DNA of 64,000 nucleotides from Paenibacillus aceti (GCF_003614185.1 NZ_KZ987724.1:2085360-2149359); one strand, 5' to 3'. Positions 45,879 through 56,062 are shown, counted from the stretch's first letter. The notes: generated from the letters alone by a model not told the origin. Made by a program: numbers and translations.

Positions 45879-47645
45879 ATGGCACTTGACGGAATAGTAA
45901 CCCACTCCATCGTCCACGAGCTGCAGATTTGCGTCGGTGGACGCATCAATAAAATACATCAGCCTACCGATAACGACATCATTATTCAATTACGCTCCAG
46001 AGAAGGGACCCGGCGCTTGCTGTTGTCAGCTAACCCGACTTATCCGCGCGTGCAGTTCACCGAGCAGTCCTTCCCGAATCCGCTGGAGGCCCCCATGTTC
46101 TGCATGCTGCTGCGCAAGTATTGTGAAGGTGGCGTTATCGAAACGGTTACGCAGCAAGGGATGGAACGGATCATTCATATCGATGTGCGGCATCGTGATG
46201 AGCTTGGAGACATATCTTTAAAAAGAATCATCATCGAATTGATGGGACGGCACAGCAACATTATTCTGATTGACCCAGCGACAGGAACCCAGTTGGACGG
46301 AATTCACCATGTAACCCCGGCGATCAGCAGCTACCGGGTCGTCATGCCCGGATTCGCTTATACAGAGCCGCCGCAGCAGCATAAGCTGCATCCGCTCGAA
46401 GCTACACAGGAGCAATTTAGGGAGGCTTACCGGCAAGCGGAGATTGGAACAGAGGACAAAGGCTGGTTAGTCTCTACCTTCAGTGGGCTAAGCCCGCTGA
46501 TTGCCGAAGAAATTTGTCTGCGGGCGGACGAAGCAAAGGGTAAGGATGCCTCTGCTCTGACAGACGCACCCGACAGGGCGACTACCCTCTGGCATTCCTT
46601 CGCCGATTTGATGCAGCAAATCCGCGAGCATCGCTACGAACCGGTTACCGGCGAAAATGCCAAGGGCAAGAGCGTGTTCTCAGCCATCAAGTTGACCTTG
46701 ATCAAAAATGGCCTTCGCACCTATGATTCCATCAGCGACTGTATGGAGGAGTATTACGGGGACAAAGCGCTGAGAGACACGGTCAAACAGAAGACCAGCG
46801 ACCTGCTGCGCTTCCTGCACAATGAATTACACAAGAATGTGAAGAAAATGTCCAAGCTGGAAGAGGACCTGGCCGAAGCCGGGGATGCGGAGCAATACCG
46901 CATCTGGGGCGAGTTGCTGCTCTCCTCCCTGCATCTCGTTCATAAGGGAGACAAGACGGCAGAATTGGTGAATTACTATGACGAGAACCAAGGAACCGAG
47001 ACGATTGCCCTCGATCCGCTGCTGACTCCGTCCGAGAATGCCCAGCGTTTTTTCAAAAAATACAATAAGTACAAGAACAGCCTGGCGGTCATCGATGAGC
47101 AAATGACGATCACCCGCGAGGAGATCAGCTATATGGAGCAGTTGCTACAACAGCTCAATCACGCTACCCTTGACGATATCGACGAAATCCGTGAGGAGCT
47201 GGTTCAGCAGGGGTATCTACGGGACCGGAGCAAGAAAGGCAAAAAGAAGAAGAAAAACGACAAGCCGACCCTGCATGTCTATACTTCTTCCGAAGGGATT
47301 GAAATCTATGTAGGCAAGAACAATCTGCAGAATGATTACGTGACGAATCGGATCGGCAAGCCGAACGATACTTGGCTGCATACGAAGGATATCCCTGGCT
47401 CGCACGTGCTGATTCGCAGCGACTCCTACGGCGAGGCGACCTTGAACGAAGCGTCGCAATTGGCTGCCTATTACAGTCAGGCCAAGGAATCCAGCAGTGT
47501 ACCGGTCGATTATACGCTCATCCGTTATGTCCGCAAGCCGAGCGGGGCCAAGCCAGGATTTGTGATCTATGACCATCAGAAGACTCTTTTTGTTACTCCA
47601 GACGAGCCAATGATCAAGAACATGCCGAATGTGGTGAGAAGCTAG
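45879..47645 (+). CDS. rqcH: Rqc2-type ribosome quality control factor RqcH
   Basis: This 588-residue protein has an N-terminal NFACT-N domain (MALDGIVTHSIVHELQ), an internal helix-hairpin-helix and coiled coil (about 300-450), a Lys-rich stretch, and an NFACT-R domain with TWLHTKDIPGSHVLIRS. It binds stalled 50S subunits and adds C-terminal alanine tails. It was formerly called a fibronectin-binding protein (FbpA, YloA). It is one of the few plus-strand genes of the ylo block. Confidence 0.95.
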   Translation: MALDGIVTHSIVHELQICVGGRINKIHQPTDNDIIIQLRSREGTRRLLLSANPTYPRVQFTEQSFPNPLEAPMFCMLLRKYCEGGVIETVTQQGMERIIHIDVRHRDELGDISLKRIIIELMGRHSNIILIDPATGTQLDGIHHVTPAISSYRVVMPGFAYTEPPQQHKLHPLEATQEQFREAYRQAEIGTEDKGWLVSTFSGLSPLIAEEICLRADEAKGKDASALTDAPDRATTLWHSFADLMQQIREHRYEPVTGENAKGKSVFSAIKLTLIKNGLRTYDSISDCMEEYYGDKALRDTVKQKTSDLLRFLHNELHKNVKKMSKLEEDLAEAGDAEQYRIWGELLLSSLHLVHKGDKTAELVNYYDENQGTETIALDPLLTPSENAQRFFKKYNKYKNSLAVIDEQMTITREEISYMEQLLQQLNHATLDDIDEIREELVQQGYLRDRSKKGKKKKKNDKPTLHVYTSSEGIEIYVGKNNLQNDYVTNRIGKPNDTWLHTKDIPGSHVLIRSDSYGEATLNEASQLAAYYSQAKESSSVPVDYTLIRYVRKPSGAKPGFVIYDHQKTLFVTPDEPMIKNMPNVVRS

Positions 47646-47689
47646 CTCGCTAGCTTCCTTTCGAATTTACGAGTAACACGGCTGGCCTA

Positions 47690-47895
47690 GCAAAATAACT
47701 GCATAAAATACACTTAGAAACGCAAATAAGCGGACCTTATGGAAAATAAGTGTATTTTGTACATTTAATCATCCGCGAAATCGTAAAATGGGCAAAAACA
47801 GAAAATATAAGTGTACTTTCTGCAACTAAATCGCCACCTTCAGAGATTGCTGCGCAATTAACTGTACTTTGTGCAATTAAATCGCACTATGTTGT
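47690..47895. repeat. Degenerate repeat family TGTACTTTNTGCAATTAAATCG
   Basis: Units ATAAGTGTATTTTGTACATT (about 47743), AAGTGTACTTTCTGCAACTA (about 47807) and AACTGTACTTTGTGCAATTA (about 47858), with an inverted unit AAATACACTTAGAAACG (about 47705), form an array with variable spacing. Related units occur at 29180-29300. Confidence 0.55.
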
Positions 47896-47908
47896 ACACA
47901 GCTGTAGA

Positions 47909-47948
47909 CAAGAAGAGGACTCTCGAATAGAGAGCCCTCTTCTTGTCT
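47909..47948. terminator. Bidirectional terminator between rqcH and the sugar cluster
   Basis: CAAGAAGAGGACTCTC and GAGAGCCCTCTTCTTG form a 15-bp stem. It serves converging transcripts; T runs are short. Confidence 0.65.
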
Positions 47949-47962
47949 TATTTATTCCAGAA

Positions 47963-49582
47963 TTAGTCCAGCTTCTTCTCATTAGCCTCGATTTGTTTGT
48001 TTCTCTCTTCTACCAATTTGTCGTAGCCATTGTCCTGGCGATATTTAATGAATTCATTCATCGCCTGATCGACTTCCCTATCCGATTTGGCGTCCAGAAT
48101 CTTGGCGATGGTCTGAGACCAGTTCTGATTGATTTTCTCTGCGTTTCTCGAAGATTCCTTGGACAGATAGACGTCCAGGCTCGCTAATTCGAATTGTGGC
48201 ATCACGTAATCCAAGGTCCACTGCTTCGCTTGCTGCAATGCCTTCGGGAATTGATCAAGTCCCATTTGACGAGAGAGCAGAGCGCTATCCTGTACCCACA
48301 GATGCGTTGTCAAGCCGATCTCCTTCTCGAAGCCAGCCGGATCGGTCTGCTTGAACTCTAGCAAATCTGCATTCAGTACAGGTTTGCCGTCCACCATCGT
48401 ATAGGTTTCACCCTCACGTCCATAATTCATCACTGTGTTGCCATACTCACTCACCATATAGCTCAGGAACTCCATCGCTTTTTGTGGGTTTTTGCAGTCC
48501 TTAGTAATAAAAGTCTGCGTCCAGCCTTCGATCGATGTGCCTGGCAGGGCTGTCTTATTCCCTGTCGTTGAAGACGGTCCATTAACAGCGATATATTCCT
48601 TGCCCGGATTCTCATTCGCCCATAAGGTCAGCGTATCCGTCTCACTGTTCAGATCTGAAGCGAAGTAGACGAAGTAGCTGCCGTTCGTGACCCGCGCATC
48701 CTTGTCGTCCTTCGTCATCGTAATCATGTCACGGTCGGTCAGCCCTTTCTGGCGGGCATCGACGAACACTTTAAGCCATTTCTGAAAGTCTGCATCGGTA
48801 TAACGATCATAATATTTGCCGTCTTCCGTCAGCATAGGAACTCCGATAAAATCGGCCAGCGTCCTATTGAATACTCCATTTGGTTCCGAGCCCTCATTAA
48901 ATGGAGAGACCCCAATCGGAATAACCGCTTTGCCCAGTTCATCCTTCGCGTCCAGTTTTTGCGCGGCTTCCAAAGCGGAGATGAAGCCTTCCGGCGTGGT
49001 CATATCCGGCTTGCCGAGCTGCTCATAAATATCTTTGCGCACCAGAAAGCCCTGGTTCGCATAAATGCCGCCCTTCTCATAATCCGACTTCGTATTCGAG
49101 AAGTTAGGATACCCGTAAATATGACCGTCATCTCTGGTGAAGAACTTAAGCGTCTCCGGCTTGGCTGACTTTTCCAGGAAATACGGGTCATACTTCTCGG
49201 CCAGCACGTCCAGCGGAAGAGCGAACTTATCCGCATCCTTCACAAAAGGATTGCTTCCATCTACCGTAATGATATCCGGTAGCTCTCCAGAAGCCATCAT
49301 CGTATTGAGCTTGTCGTCGCTGCCGCCCAAGTAAGTGATGCTGACTCCGGTATCCTCCGTAATATATTGTGAAGATACATCATTGCCCCAGGTCTGGGCG
49401 AACCAATCGAAGTTAATATACCAGTCAAGCTCAGCCGTAGCTTTGTCATTCTTCCAGCTTGGAGTATCTTTATCCACTTCAATCGTTGAATCCGGCAATT
49501 CTGCGCTTGTATTCTTACCGCCGCAGCCAGACAATGCGACTACGAATGCAACCAAAGTCAGAAGTATGATCGATTTTTTCAT
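47963..49582 (-). CDS. Extracellular sugar-binding lipoprotein of an ABC transporter
   Basis: About 539 residues. The signal peptide MKKSIILLTLVAFVVAL ends in the lipobox LSGC, giving a lipid-anchored protein. Length and content (DWYINFDWFAQTWGNDVSSQ, NGSYFVYFASDLN) fit the large LplA/YtcQ-like solute-binding proteins of Paenibacillus, which bind oligosaccharides. The frame extends 8 codons upstream, but the signal peptide starts at 49582. It is the last gene of a unit with two permeases and no ATPase; a shared MsmX-type ATPase elsewhere is presumed. Confidence 0.9.
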   Translation of the reverse strand: MKKSIILLTLVAFVVALSGCGGKNTSAELPDSTIEVDKDTPSWKNDKATAELDWYINFDWFAQTWGNDVSSQYITEDTGVSITYLGGSDDKLNTMMASGELPDIITVDGSNPFVKDADKFALPLDVLAEKYDPYFLEKSAKPETLKFFTRDDGHIYGYPNFSNTKSDYEKGGIYANQGFLVRKDIYEQLGKPDMTTPEGFISALEAAQKLDAKDELGKAVIPIGVSPFNEGSEPNGVFNRTLADFIGVPMLTEDGKYYDRYTDADFQKWLKVFVDARQKGLTDRDMITMTKDDKDARVTNGSYFVYFASDLNSETDTLTLWANENPGKEYIAVNGPSSTTGNKTALPGTSIEGWTQTFITKDCKNPQKAMEFLSYMVSEYGNTVMNYGREGETYTMVDGKPVLNADLLEFKQTDPAGFEKEIGLTTHLWVQDSALLSRQMGLDQFPKALQQAKQWTLDYVMPQFELASLDVYLSKESSRNAEKINQNWSQTIAKILDAKSDREVDQAMNEFIKYRQDNGYDKLVEERNKQIEANEKKLD

Positions 49583-49605
49583 AATGTGCTCCCTCGCTTT
49601 TATCA

Positions 49606-50478
49606 TTATTCTTTAACGCCTCCGACAAGCATGCCGCTAATAAAGTATTTCTGAAGGAAAGGGTAAATCAGCATAATAGGTAAGGTCGTAACGATCATCG
49701 TCGCTTGTTGCAAAGACTGGGTCGTAAACGCCTTGGAGATATATACCCCTGCTTTGGCCGTGTTCGCAGCGCCAGCGCTCGTTAACAGCTGATACAAATA
49801 ATATTGAATCGGATACAAGGTCTTATCTGTCACATAGAGCTTGGCCACGAAGAAATCATTCCACTGGTACACTCCATGGAACAAGGCGATGGTCGCCAGC
49901 ACCGGGAAAGACAGCGGGATAATAATTTTGAAGAACACCTGAAATACGTTAGCCCCGTCAATCTTGGCCGATTCCTCAATCGATTCCGGCAGACTTCTGA
50001 AGAAGTTCATCAAGATGATCATGTCATAGAAGCTGAATAGCACAGGGATGATGTACACCCAGAAACTATTCGCCAGACCGAGCGATTTGACGACCAGAAA
50101 AGTCGGGATCATTCCGCCGTAGAAGAACATCGTGATGACGCCCATGCGGATGAATATCTTTCTGCCCAGCAGATAAGGCTTGCTCATGGCATAGGCGGCA
50201 GCCCCGGTGATGACCAAGTGTCCGATGACCCCGATCACGGTCTTGGCCGCCGTAACACCAAACGCCCGATAAATCGTCGAATCCTTCAAGATCGTCTCAT
50301 AGTTGACGAGCGTGAATTTTCGCGGAAACAGGTAGATGCCCCCTTTCATCGCGTCATACCCGTCGTTGAATGAAAGTGCGATGATATTGATCAAGGGAAA
50401 TACGATGATGGAAATGAAGAATAGCATGAATAGCGCATTGAATACGTTAAATATTTTCTCGCCTTTATCCAGCCCCAT
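49606..50478 (-). CDS. ABC transporter permease (LplC/YtcP type)
   Basis: The 290-residue protein has six hydrophobic segments and the cytoplasmic EAA loop ESAKIDGANVFQVFFKIIIP near residue 190. The CUT1 sugar-transporter C-terminus ends GMLVGGVKE, typical of LplC-like permeases. It forms the membrane channel with the permease encoded just upstream (16 bp away). Confidence 0.92.
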   Translation of the reverse strand: MGLDKGEKIFNVFNALFMLFFISIIVFPLINIIALSFNDGYDAMKGGIYLFPRKFTLVNYETILKDSTIYRAFGVTAAKTVIGVIGHLVITGAAAYAMSKPYLLGRKIFIRMGVITMFFYGGMIPTFLVVKSLGLANSFWVYIIPVLFSFYDMIILMNFFRSLPESIEESAKIDGANVFQVFFKIIIPLSFPVLATIALFHGVYQWNDFFVAKLYVTDKTLYPIQYYLYQLLTSAGAANTAKAGVYISKAFTTQSLQQATMIVTTLPIMLIYPFLQKYFISGMLVGGVKE

Positions 50479-50493
50479 ATAGCTCCCTCCCTT

Positions 50494-51405
50494 CTAGAAA
50501 ATTGAACTGTCGCTAAGCTTCTTGGTCAAGACGTTGGCGATCATCAGCAGTGTGACGGAGACGACGGACGAGAAGATCCCGACCGCAGTCGCGAAGGAGA
50601 AGTCTCCTTGTGTCAGACCCAAATGATAGACATAAGAATCAATCACTTCACTGCGCAGCATATTCGAAGAATTTTGCAGGACGAGAGTCTGCTCCAGATT
50701 CGCACCCAGCACAGAACCTACGCGCAGTACAAACATCAGGACGATAATATTTTTGATGCCAGGGAGCGTGATATACCAGATTCTCTTTAGAATTTTCGCC
50801 CCGTCGACCTTGGCTGCCTCATATAACGAAGGATCAATCCCCGCGATAGCTGCAAGATAGAGAATCGTGCCCCAGCCTACCTCTTTCCATATATCCGACA
50901 GCGTCGCAATCCACCAATAGGCATCGGGATTGGACAGGAAGGAGAGCGGTTCAGATATGAGGTGCATCGACAGCAGGAAGCTATTCACCAGCCCTGTCGA
51001 ACCGAGCCAGGAGATAATCATGCCGCCAAGAATAACCCAGGACAGAAAGTGCGGCAAATAAGATATCGTCTGCGTAAATTTCTTAAATATACCTAATCGG
51101 ATCTGATTGATTAATATAGCCAGGACGATCTCCAGCGGGAAACCGATCAACAATTTCATCAGGCTGATCGCTAGCGTATTCGTCAGCACATTATAGAAAT
51201 CTTTGTCTCCCAAAAAGGCTTTGAAATTGTCCAGACCTACAAATTCCGAGCCCGTAAAACCGGATAACGGAGAATAGTCCTGAAACGCGATGATCAATCC
51301 GAACATCGGCACGAAGCAGAAAATAATCATCAAGATGATGCTCGGCCAGACCATGGCCTGAAGCTCCCACTGTGACAGAAACTTATGTTTAAACTTGGAC
51401 TTCAT
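50494..51405 (-). CDS. ABC transporter permease (LplB/YteP type)
   Basis: About 303 residues with six membrane segments and the EAA loop YEAAKVDGAKILKRIWYITL near residue 195. It starts MKSKFKHKFLSQWELQAMVW, the family start, with AGGAGG at good spacing. The frame extends 17 codons further up, across a cre-like site, so the upstream start is rejected. First gene of the transporter unit. Confidence 0.92.
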   Translation of the reverse strand: MKSKFKHKFLSQWELQAMVWPSIILMIIFCFVPMFGLIIAFQDYSPLSGFTGSEFVGLDNFKAFLGDKDFYNVLTNTLAISLMKLLIGFPLEIVLAILINQIRLGIFKKFTQTISYLPHFLSWVILGGMIISWLGSTGLVNSFLLSMHLISEPLSFLSNPDAYWWIATLSDIWKEVGWGTILYLAAIAGIDPSLYEAAKVDGAKILKRIWYITLPGIKNIIVLMFVLRVGSVLGANLEQTLVLQNSSNMLRSEVIDSYVYHLGLTQGDFSFATAVGIFSSVVSVTLLMIANVLTKKLSDSSIF

Positions 51406-51455
51406 CCGTATACCTCCTCTCTTTTCAGGTACAGCATTGTCAGTTTTTTCGAGCA

Positions 51456-51469
51456 TGAAAGCGTTATCC
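51456..51469. promoter_or_regulatory. cre-like site (CcpA) before the transporter genes
   Basis: TGAAAGCGTTATCC agrees with the consensus TGWAANCGNTNWCA at 13 of 14 positions. It lies 51 bp before the permease start, where CcpA could repress when glucose is plentiful. Confidence 0.6.
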
Positions 51470-51526
51470 CAAAATCTGCTAGGCTCCCTCCAATATTTCG
51501 AATTTGTACCATGGATAAATTTTACA

Positions 51527-51553
51527 CAATTAATTAATTTAATTTAATAATTG
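51527..51553. promoter_or_regulatory. AT-rich palindrome, candidate ROK repressor operator 1
   Basis: The 27 bp imperfect palindrome has ends CAATTAATTAAT and TTAATAATTG, built of TTAATT steps. It lies between the GH3 stop and the transporter genes. A similar TAATTAATTAA-N6-TAAATAATTAA motif stands before the ROK repressor gene. Confidence 0.45.
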
Positions 51554-51599
51554 GGCAAGCCTAGCGATCTTTTCGAATAAATGTGGTTATTCAGGAGAT

Positions 51600-53729
51600 T
51601 TATCGATACTCTATCGTGAACACAGGGCGGTCAAGATCATTGATATAAATATGAAATTTCCCCGGTTCAATCGAAGGCTGTAAGCTAGCGTCCAAGTATT
51701 GAAGATCCTCCAGAGCGAGTGTCATCTGAACGGCAACGGTCTGATGCGCCGGTACATCCACAACTTGATATTTCTTCATTTCGCGGATAGGACGAACCGC
51801 CTTGGAGACGAGATCCTCAATGTAGAGAATAGCGATTTCAGAATAATCGTATTCACTTGGATTGCTCACCTGAAAAGAGATAGTTAACTGCTGATCCGCA
51901 GCCAAATGATGACTCGATATTTGAAAATCAGAATACTGCGCACCAGTATAGGTCAGCCCGTGCCCGAACGGGAACAGCGGTCCTGCCTCGCAATCCTGAT
52001 ACCTGCTGCTGTAGCTCGATTCATTGGCCGGACGGCCTGTACTGTACTCGTTGTAATAAATCGGTGCCTGAGCCGAATGACGCGGGAACGACATCGTCAA
52101 TTTCCCTGACGGAGTGTCTTGGCCCGTGAGCAGCTCGGCAATTGCACGGCCAGCCTGAGTACCTGGATACCAGCACCATAAGAGCGCAGGGATATCATCG
52201 ATGATGTTCTGAAGCGCCAAGGGCCGTCCCGAGAAAAAGACGCAGGCATACGGTTTGTTCGTCTGCTTCACATCCCGGATCAGCTGCTGCTGATCGGCCA
52301 CAAGCTCGATGTTCACGCTGCTATGCCCTTCGCCGCTCAGTTGCCAATCCTCTCCGACCGCTACGACAATATAGTCGCATTGTTCCAGCGTAGCTTGAGG
52401 GCAATCCTCCAGGGATTCGTAGACATCCAGGTCGAATGAATCGTCCACCCGCTTCATCCCTTCCGCCAAAGTAACTACATCCTCGAAGCTTCCTTTGCAC
52501 TGCCAGTTACCCAGCAGCTGATTATTGTCAGCAAAAGGGCCAACGATGATGATCTTTTTGCAATCCTGGCGTATGGGCAGCATTTGTTCATTTTTCAACA
52601 GCACACAGCTTCGCTTGGCCGCTTCCTTGGTATGCTCCTGAAAGCTTGAATTTAGAATGACTTCATGCTCGACCGCTTCGTCCACATAGGGATTTTCAAA
52701 AAGACCGAGTTCATTTTTCAGCTGTAAAATTTTCAATACCGCCGCGTCAATATCTTGAAGCAGTTCCGGATTCTCTTGCACAATATGTTCGAAATGCTCC
52801 AGGTACAAGGTCGAGACCATCTCGATATCGATGCCCGCCTTCAAGGCCAATTCCGCAGCTTCCTTGCCATTGCCAGCCACACGATGATTCTGCAGCTCAG
52901 CTACAGCGCCCCAATCGGAAATGACGATATCTTTAAATTGGTAGTCGTCTCTTAGAATATCCTTCATCATCTGTTCGCTAGCGCTTACAGGAACCCCGTT
53001 GAACGTATTGAACGAACTCATCACGAATCTGGGCTTCTCTTGCAGCGCTATCTCATAAGGCTTGCCGTAACAGGCATAGAATTCTCTCCACGACATATCC
53101 ACCGTGTTGTAGTCCTTACCGCCAATGCCAGCGCCATATGCAGCAAAATGCTTCAGACAAGCTGCTACTCCCGACTCGGCGATCCTGCCATCCTCGCCTT
53201 TCTGATAGCCGCGGATCATCGCCCGGCCAAGCTGTCCCGACAATAGATGGTCCTCACCGAAAGACTCCATCACTCTGCCCCATCTGGAGTCGCGCACCAG
53301 ATCAACCATGGGCGAGAAATTAACATGGATGCCCGTAGCGCGCAGTTCCGAAGCGGTATCCTCGGCTACTTGCTGCACAATCCTCTCATCCCAAGTACAA
53401 GAGAGCCCTAAGGGGATCGGAAAAATCGTCCTATATCCGTGTATCGCATCATGCATGAACAGGAGCGGGATCTTCAGCCGTGATTTCTGCAAGTATTCAC
53501 TTTGAATCAGATTTGTGATCTTGGCGCTCGACACCCCGATGATGCTTCCTATCGTGTACAGCGTATTTCCCTCGAGCATATGAGCCGGGAAGCCGGGGCC
53601 GGTCTCTACCATCTCGCTGTCGATTTTGCCGACATAATGTTCTCCCGTCGTCTGAGAGAGCTGCCCGATCTTCTCAGCCAGCGTCATCTCCTGCAGCAGT
53701 TCAATGATCTTCTTGTTGTCCATATCCAC
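51600..53729 (-). CDS. Glycoside hydrolase family 3 (BglX-like beta-glycosidase)
   Basis: About 709 residues. The GH3 N-terminal barrel has MTLAEKIGQLSQ, FMHDAIHGYRTIFP, HVNFSPMVDLVRDSRWGR and the nucleophile Asp in IVISDWGAV. A C-terminal sandwich with FGHGLTYT and an FnIII-like domain follow. No signal peptide is visible, so it acts in the cytoplasm on imported sugar. Beta-glucosidase or related activity is expected; the sugar is not known. GTG at 53729 follows AAAGGGG; an ATG two codons later is possible. Confidence 0.92.
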   Translation of the reverse strand: MDMDNKKIIELLQEMTLAEKIGQLSQTTGEHYVGKIDSEMVETGPGFPAHMLEGNTLYTIGSIIGVSSAKITNLIQSEYLQKSRLKIPLLFMHDAIHGYRTIFPIPLGLSCTWDERIVQQVAEDTASELRATGIHVNFSPMVDLVRDSRWGRVMESFGEDHLLSGQLGRAMIRGYQKGEDGRIAESGVAACLKHFAAYGAGIGGKDYNTVDMSWREFYACYGKPYEIALQEKPRFVMSSFNTFNGVPVSASEQMMKDILRDDYQFKDIVISDWGAVAELQNHRVAGNGKEAAELALKAGIDIEMVSTLYLEHFEHIVQENPELLQDIDAAVLKILQLKNELGLFENPYVDEAVEHEVILNSSFQEHTKEAAKRSCVLLKNEQMLPIRQDCKKIIIVGPFADNNQLLGNWQCKGSFEDVVTLAEGMKRVDDSFDLDVYESLEDCPQATLEQCDYIVVAVGEDWQLSGEGHSSVNIELVADQQQLIRDVKQTNKPYACVFFSGRPLALQNIIDDIPALLWCWYPGTQAGRAIAELLTGQDTPSGKLTMSFPRHSAQAPIYYNEYSTGRPANESSYSSRYQDCEAGPLFPFGHGLTYTGAQYSDFQISSHHLAADQQLTISFQVSNPSEYDYSEIAILYIEDLVSKAVRPIREMKKYQVVDVPAHQTVAVQMTLALEDLQYLDASLQPSIEPGKFHIYINDLDRPVFTIEYR

Positions 53730-53740
53730 GATTAACCCCT

Positions 53741-55126
53741 TTATTTCCACTCCAGCTTAGGTAAAATATCCTTCTGCAGCTCGCACATCTCGTCGATCAT
53801 GGCACAGGCCTGGTAATAAGTCGGAGCCTGCGGATCCAATAGAATCGCCTGCAGCAGCTTCGTCTTGGACTGTTCCACATAAGCTTCGAGCAGCAATTTA
53901 TGAATCGTGCCCTGAATGTGAATCGTTCCGATAATCGCCGTTGGCAGTTCTACGGTCATCGGCTTCAGAGTAATTCCTCGGCCGTTAACAATCGCCTGCG
54001 TCTCAACGACCATATCATCCGGAAGACCCTTGATCGCTCCATGGTTCGGCAGGTTCACCGCGTTCAGCTCAATCTCATCATCGAAGAAGATCGCCTCAAT
54101 GATCGGAATTGCATATTCATTACTGCGGTTCACTTTCTCTTTATCGAAAATATAAGCCTCTTCCACCCACAGCTCCTGAGTCTGTACCTTCGAGAACAAG
54201 CCTTGATCCAGATTGTTGCCGCTGGCACAATATACGAAATCAGGCGTTCTTGAATCCTTCTCCCACAGCGTCTCGCGGATCGGATCATAACGGTACTGCA
54301 ACGACAGGCCAGCGTAGAAATCCTCCGCGTAGGAGACATACTCGCCGCAATGGTTGGTGCCGGGGTATGGGTAATAGCCATAAGTGCGATACATCGTTCT
54401 GGATAAGGCAACATGATCGAATTGCGCCAGACGATTGGCCTCCCGTTCCTTCTGATCGAATAACGGGTACAGATCCTCCCCCGTCTTCTTGTTCCATATC
54501 TTGGTGAAGAAGCCGAAGTGGTTCAAGCCGCCGCCTTCCATCCCGATATCTTCGATATCCATCTCCAGGAATTGGGACAGCTGTTCAATCCCCATATCGA
54601 GTCCATGGCACAGGCCGACGATTTTGATCGAGGTCAGCTTCGAGATCGCTTCGACCAATTTCGCCTCCGGGTTTGTATAGTTAATGAACCAGGCATCCGG
54701 GCAGACTCTCTCCATCGTACGGGCGATCTCGAGCATCGGACCGAGGTTGCGCAAGGTATGGAACATGGAGCCAGGACCGCCGTTCTCGCCATAAATTTGC
54801 TTGCTGCCAAAGCGGCGCGGAATATGGAAGTCCTGCGACCAGTAGAAGTAGCGGTTCACCTCAATCGCCACGATGACGAAATCCGCAGCTGTCATTGCAG
54901 CTTCAAGATCAGTCGTCTGCCAGATTTTCGCCGGATGTGAGAAAGCTGTAAACATATCTGTGGCATATTTGTAGGTTCTTGCCACATTCTCTTCCTCAAT
55001 GTCCATGAGCGCGATTTCCAGTTCAACTTGCGACTTCAAACGCTCAGACAACACCATATCCTGCAATGCCCCCAACGCAAAGGACACGCTCCCAGCTCCG
55101 ATTAACGCAACTTTCATTTTTTTCAT
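53741..55126 (-). CDS. Glycoside hydrolase family 4 (NAD-dependent glycosidase)
   Basis: The 461-residue protein has the NAD-binding GAGSVSFALGALQDM, NYTNPEAKLVEAI, the metal-binding Cys in LCHGLDMG and GLNHFGFFTKI. GH4 enzymes cleave through oxidation at C3 and elimination, using NAD and a divalent metal. The CHG motif, not CNxP, argues against phosphorylated substrates; from memory CHG types are alpha-glucuronidase-like and CHS types alpha-galactosidases. The start overlaps the ROK kinase stop by 4 nt. Confidence 0.9.
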   Translation of the reverse strand: MKKMKVALIGAGSVSFALGALQDMVLSERLKSQVELEIALMDIEEENVARTYKYATDMFTAFSHPAKIWQTTDLEAAMTAADFVIVAIEVNRYFYWSQDFHIPRRFGSKQIYGENGGPGSMFHTLRNLGPMLEIARTMERVCPDAWFINYTNPEAKLVEAISKLTSIKIVGLCHGLDMGIEQLSQFLEMDIEDIGMEGGGLNHFGFFTKIWNKKTGEDLYPLFDQKEREANRLAQFDHVALSRTMYRTYGYYPYPGTNHCGEYVSYAEDFYAGLSLQYRYDPIRETLWEKDSRTPDFVYCASGNNLDQGLFSKVQTQELWVEEAYIFDKEKVNRSNEYAIPIIEAIFFDDEIELNAVNLPNHGAIKGLPDDMVVETQAIVNGRGITLKPMTVELPTAIIGTIHIQGTIHKLLLEAYVEQSKTKLLQAILLDPQAPTYYQACAMIDEMCELQKDILPKLEWK

Positions 55127-56043
55127 GATGTTCTTACTCCTTTTTCGTTTTTTAAGGCCATGTACCCCGCCCCAATCACACCGGCATCAGGACCGAACTT
55201 TGACAGGACTACATTGACTTTGTCGCTTAAATGCTCAAACACCTTGGTTTTAGCGCTTTCAACAATTTTATCTATCAACCATTGGTTGTTATAGACGACC
55301 GCTCCGCCAATCACAAATATATCCGGGTCAATCGTCTGCATTAAGGAAGCAATCGCATTGGAGAAGTACTCAATCCAGGTGTTTACCACCCCTACCGCCT
55401 TCTCATCATGCTGCTTATACTTATCGAACAATAAATGGGCCGTAGCCTCGCTACCATACAGCTTCTTACTCTCTTGCTCCAGGGCCCGGCCGCTGCATAG
55501 AGCTTCGAGCGTACCGGGATGCAAGGTCGCATGGCTCTTGCCGTGATCAGATATCACCATGCTTCCGATCTCGCCAGCATAGCCATGGGCCCCGTGGACC
55601 ACCTCGTTGTTGAGCACAATTCCGCTGCCGATTCCCGTACTGACCGTTATATACATCGATTGTCCATACGCCTGAGAAGCGCCGCGCTCTGATTCAAGCA
55701 GAGTTACGACATTGACATCATTCTCGAAATGAACCTCATAACCGGGAAAAAAACACTTTATAAATTCGATATTGATGCCATCCAAGCAGGGAATATTGGT
55801 CGCATCATAGATAATCTCCGTCTGCTCCTTCCAGGGAACAGGCAAGGCAATACCAATCTTGTCAGCCGTCTTATGAGGGTCCACCTTCCCGATCATGCGC
55901 TGGACATATTCGAAAATCGCTTCGGCGTTGTGAAACTGGCTTGTTAATGCTGTCTCTTTTCGGACTAACTCCAACCGCTCATTTACTAATCCGACACGTA
56001 TGTTTGTTCCTCCAATATCTACTCCAATAACGCTGTTACTCAT
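55123..56043 (-). CDS. ROK family sugar kinase
   Basis: The 306-residue protein has phosphate-binding DIGGTNIRVGLV, the catalytic Asp in FENDVNVV, STGIGSGIVL and VIGGAVV. The usual ROK zinc motif CxCGxxGCxE is missing; its place holds HPGTLEALCSGRAL. It should phosphorylate a hexose freed by the glycosidases; glucose, GlcNAc and glucosamine are all possible. Confidence 0.88.
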   Translation of the reverse strand: MSNSVIGVDIGGTNIRVGLVNERLELVRKETALTSQFHNAEAIFEYVQRMIGKVDPHKTADKIGIALPVPWKEQTEIIYDATNIPCLDGINIEFIKCFFPGYEVHFENDVNVVTLLESERGASQAYGQSMYITVSTGIGSGIVLNNEVVHGAHGYAGEIGSMVISDHGKSHATLHPGTLEALCSGRALEQESKKLYGSEATAHLLFDKYKQHDEKAVGVVNTWIEYFSNAIASLMQTIDPDIFVIGGAVVYNNQWLIDKIVESAKTKVFEHLSDKVNVVLSKFGPDAGVIGAGYMALKNEKGVRTS

Positions 56044-56062
56044 GATTTGAACTCCTCAGTTA

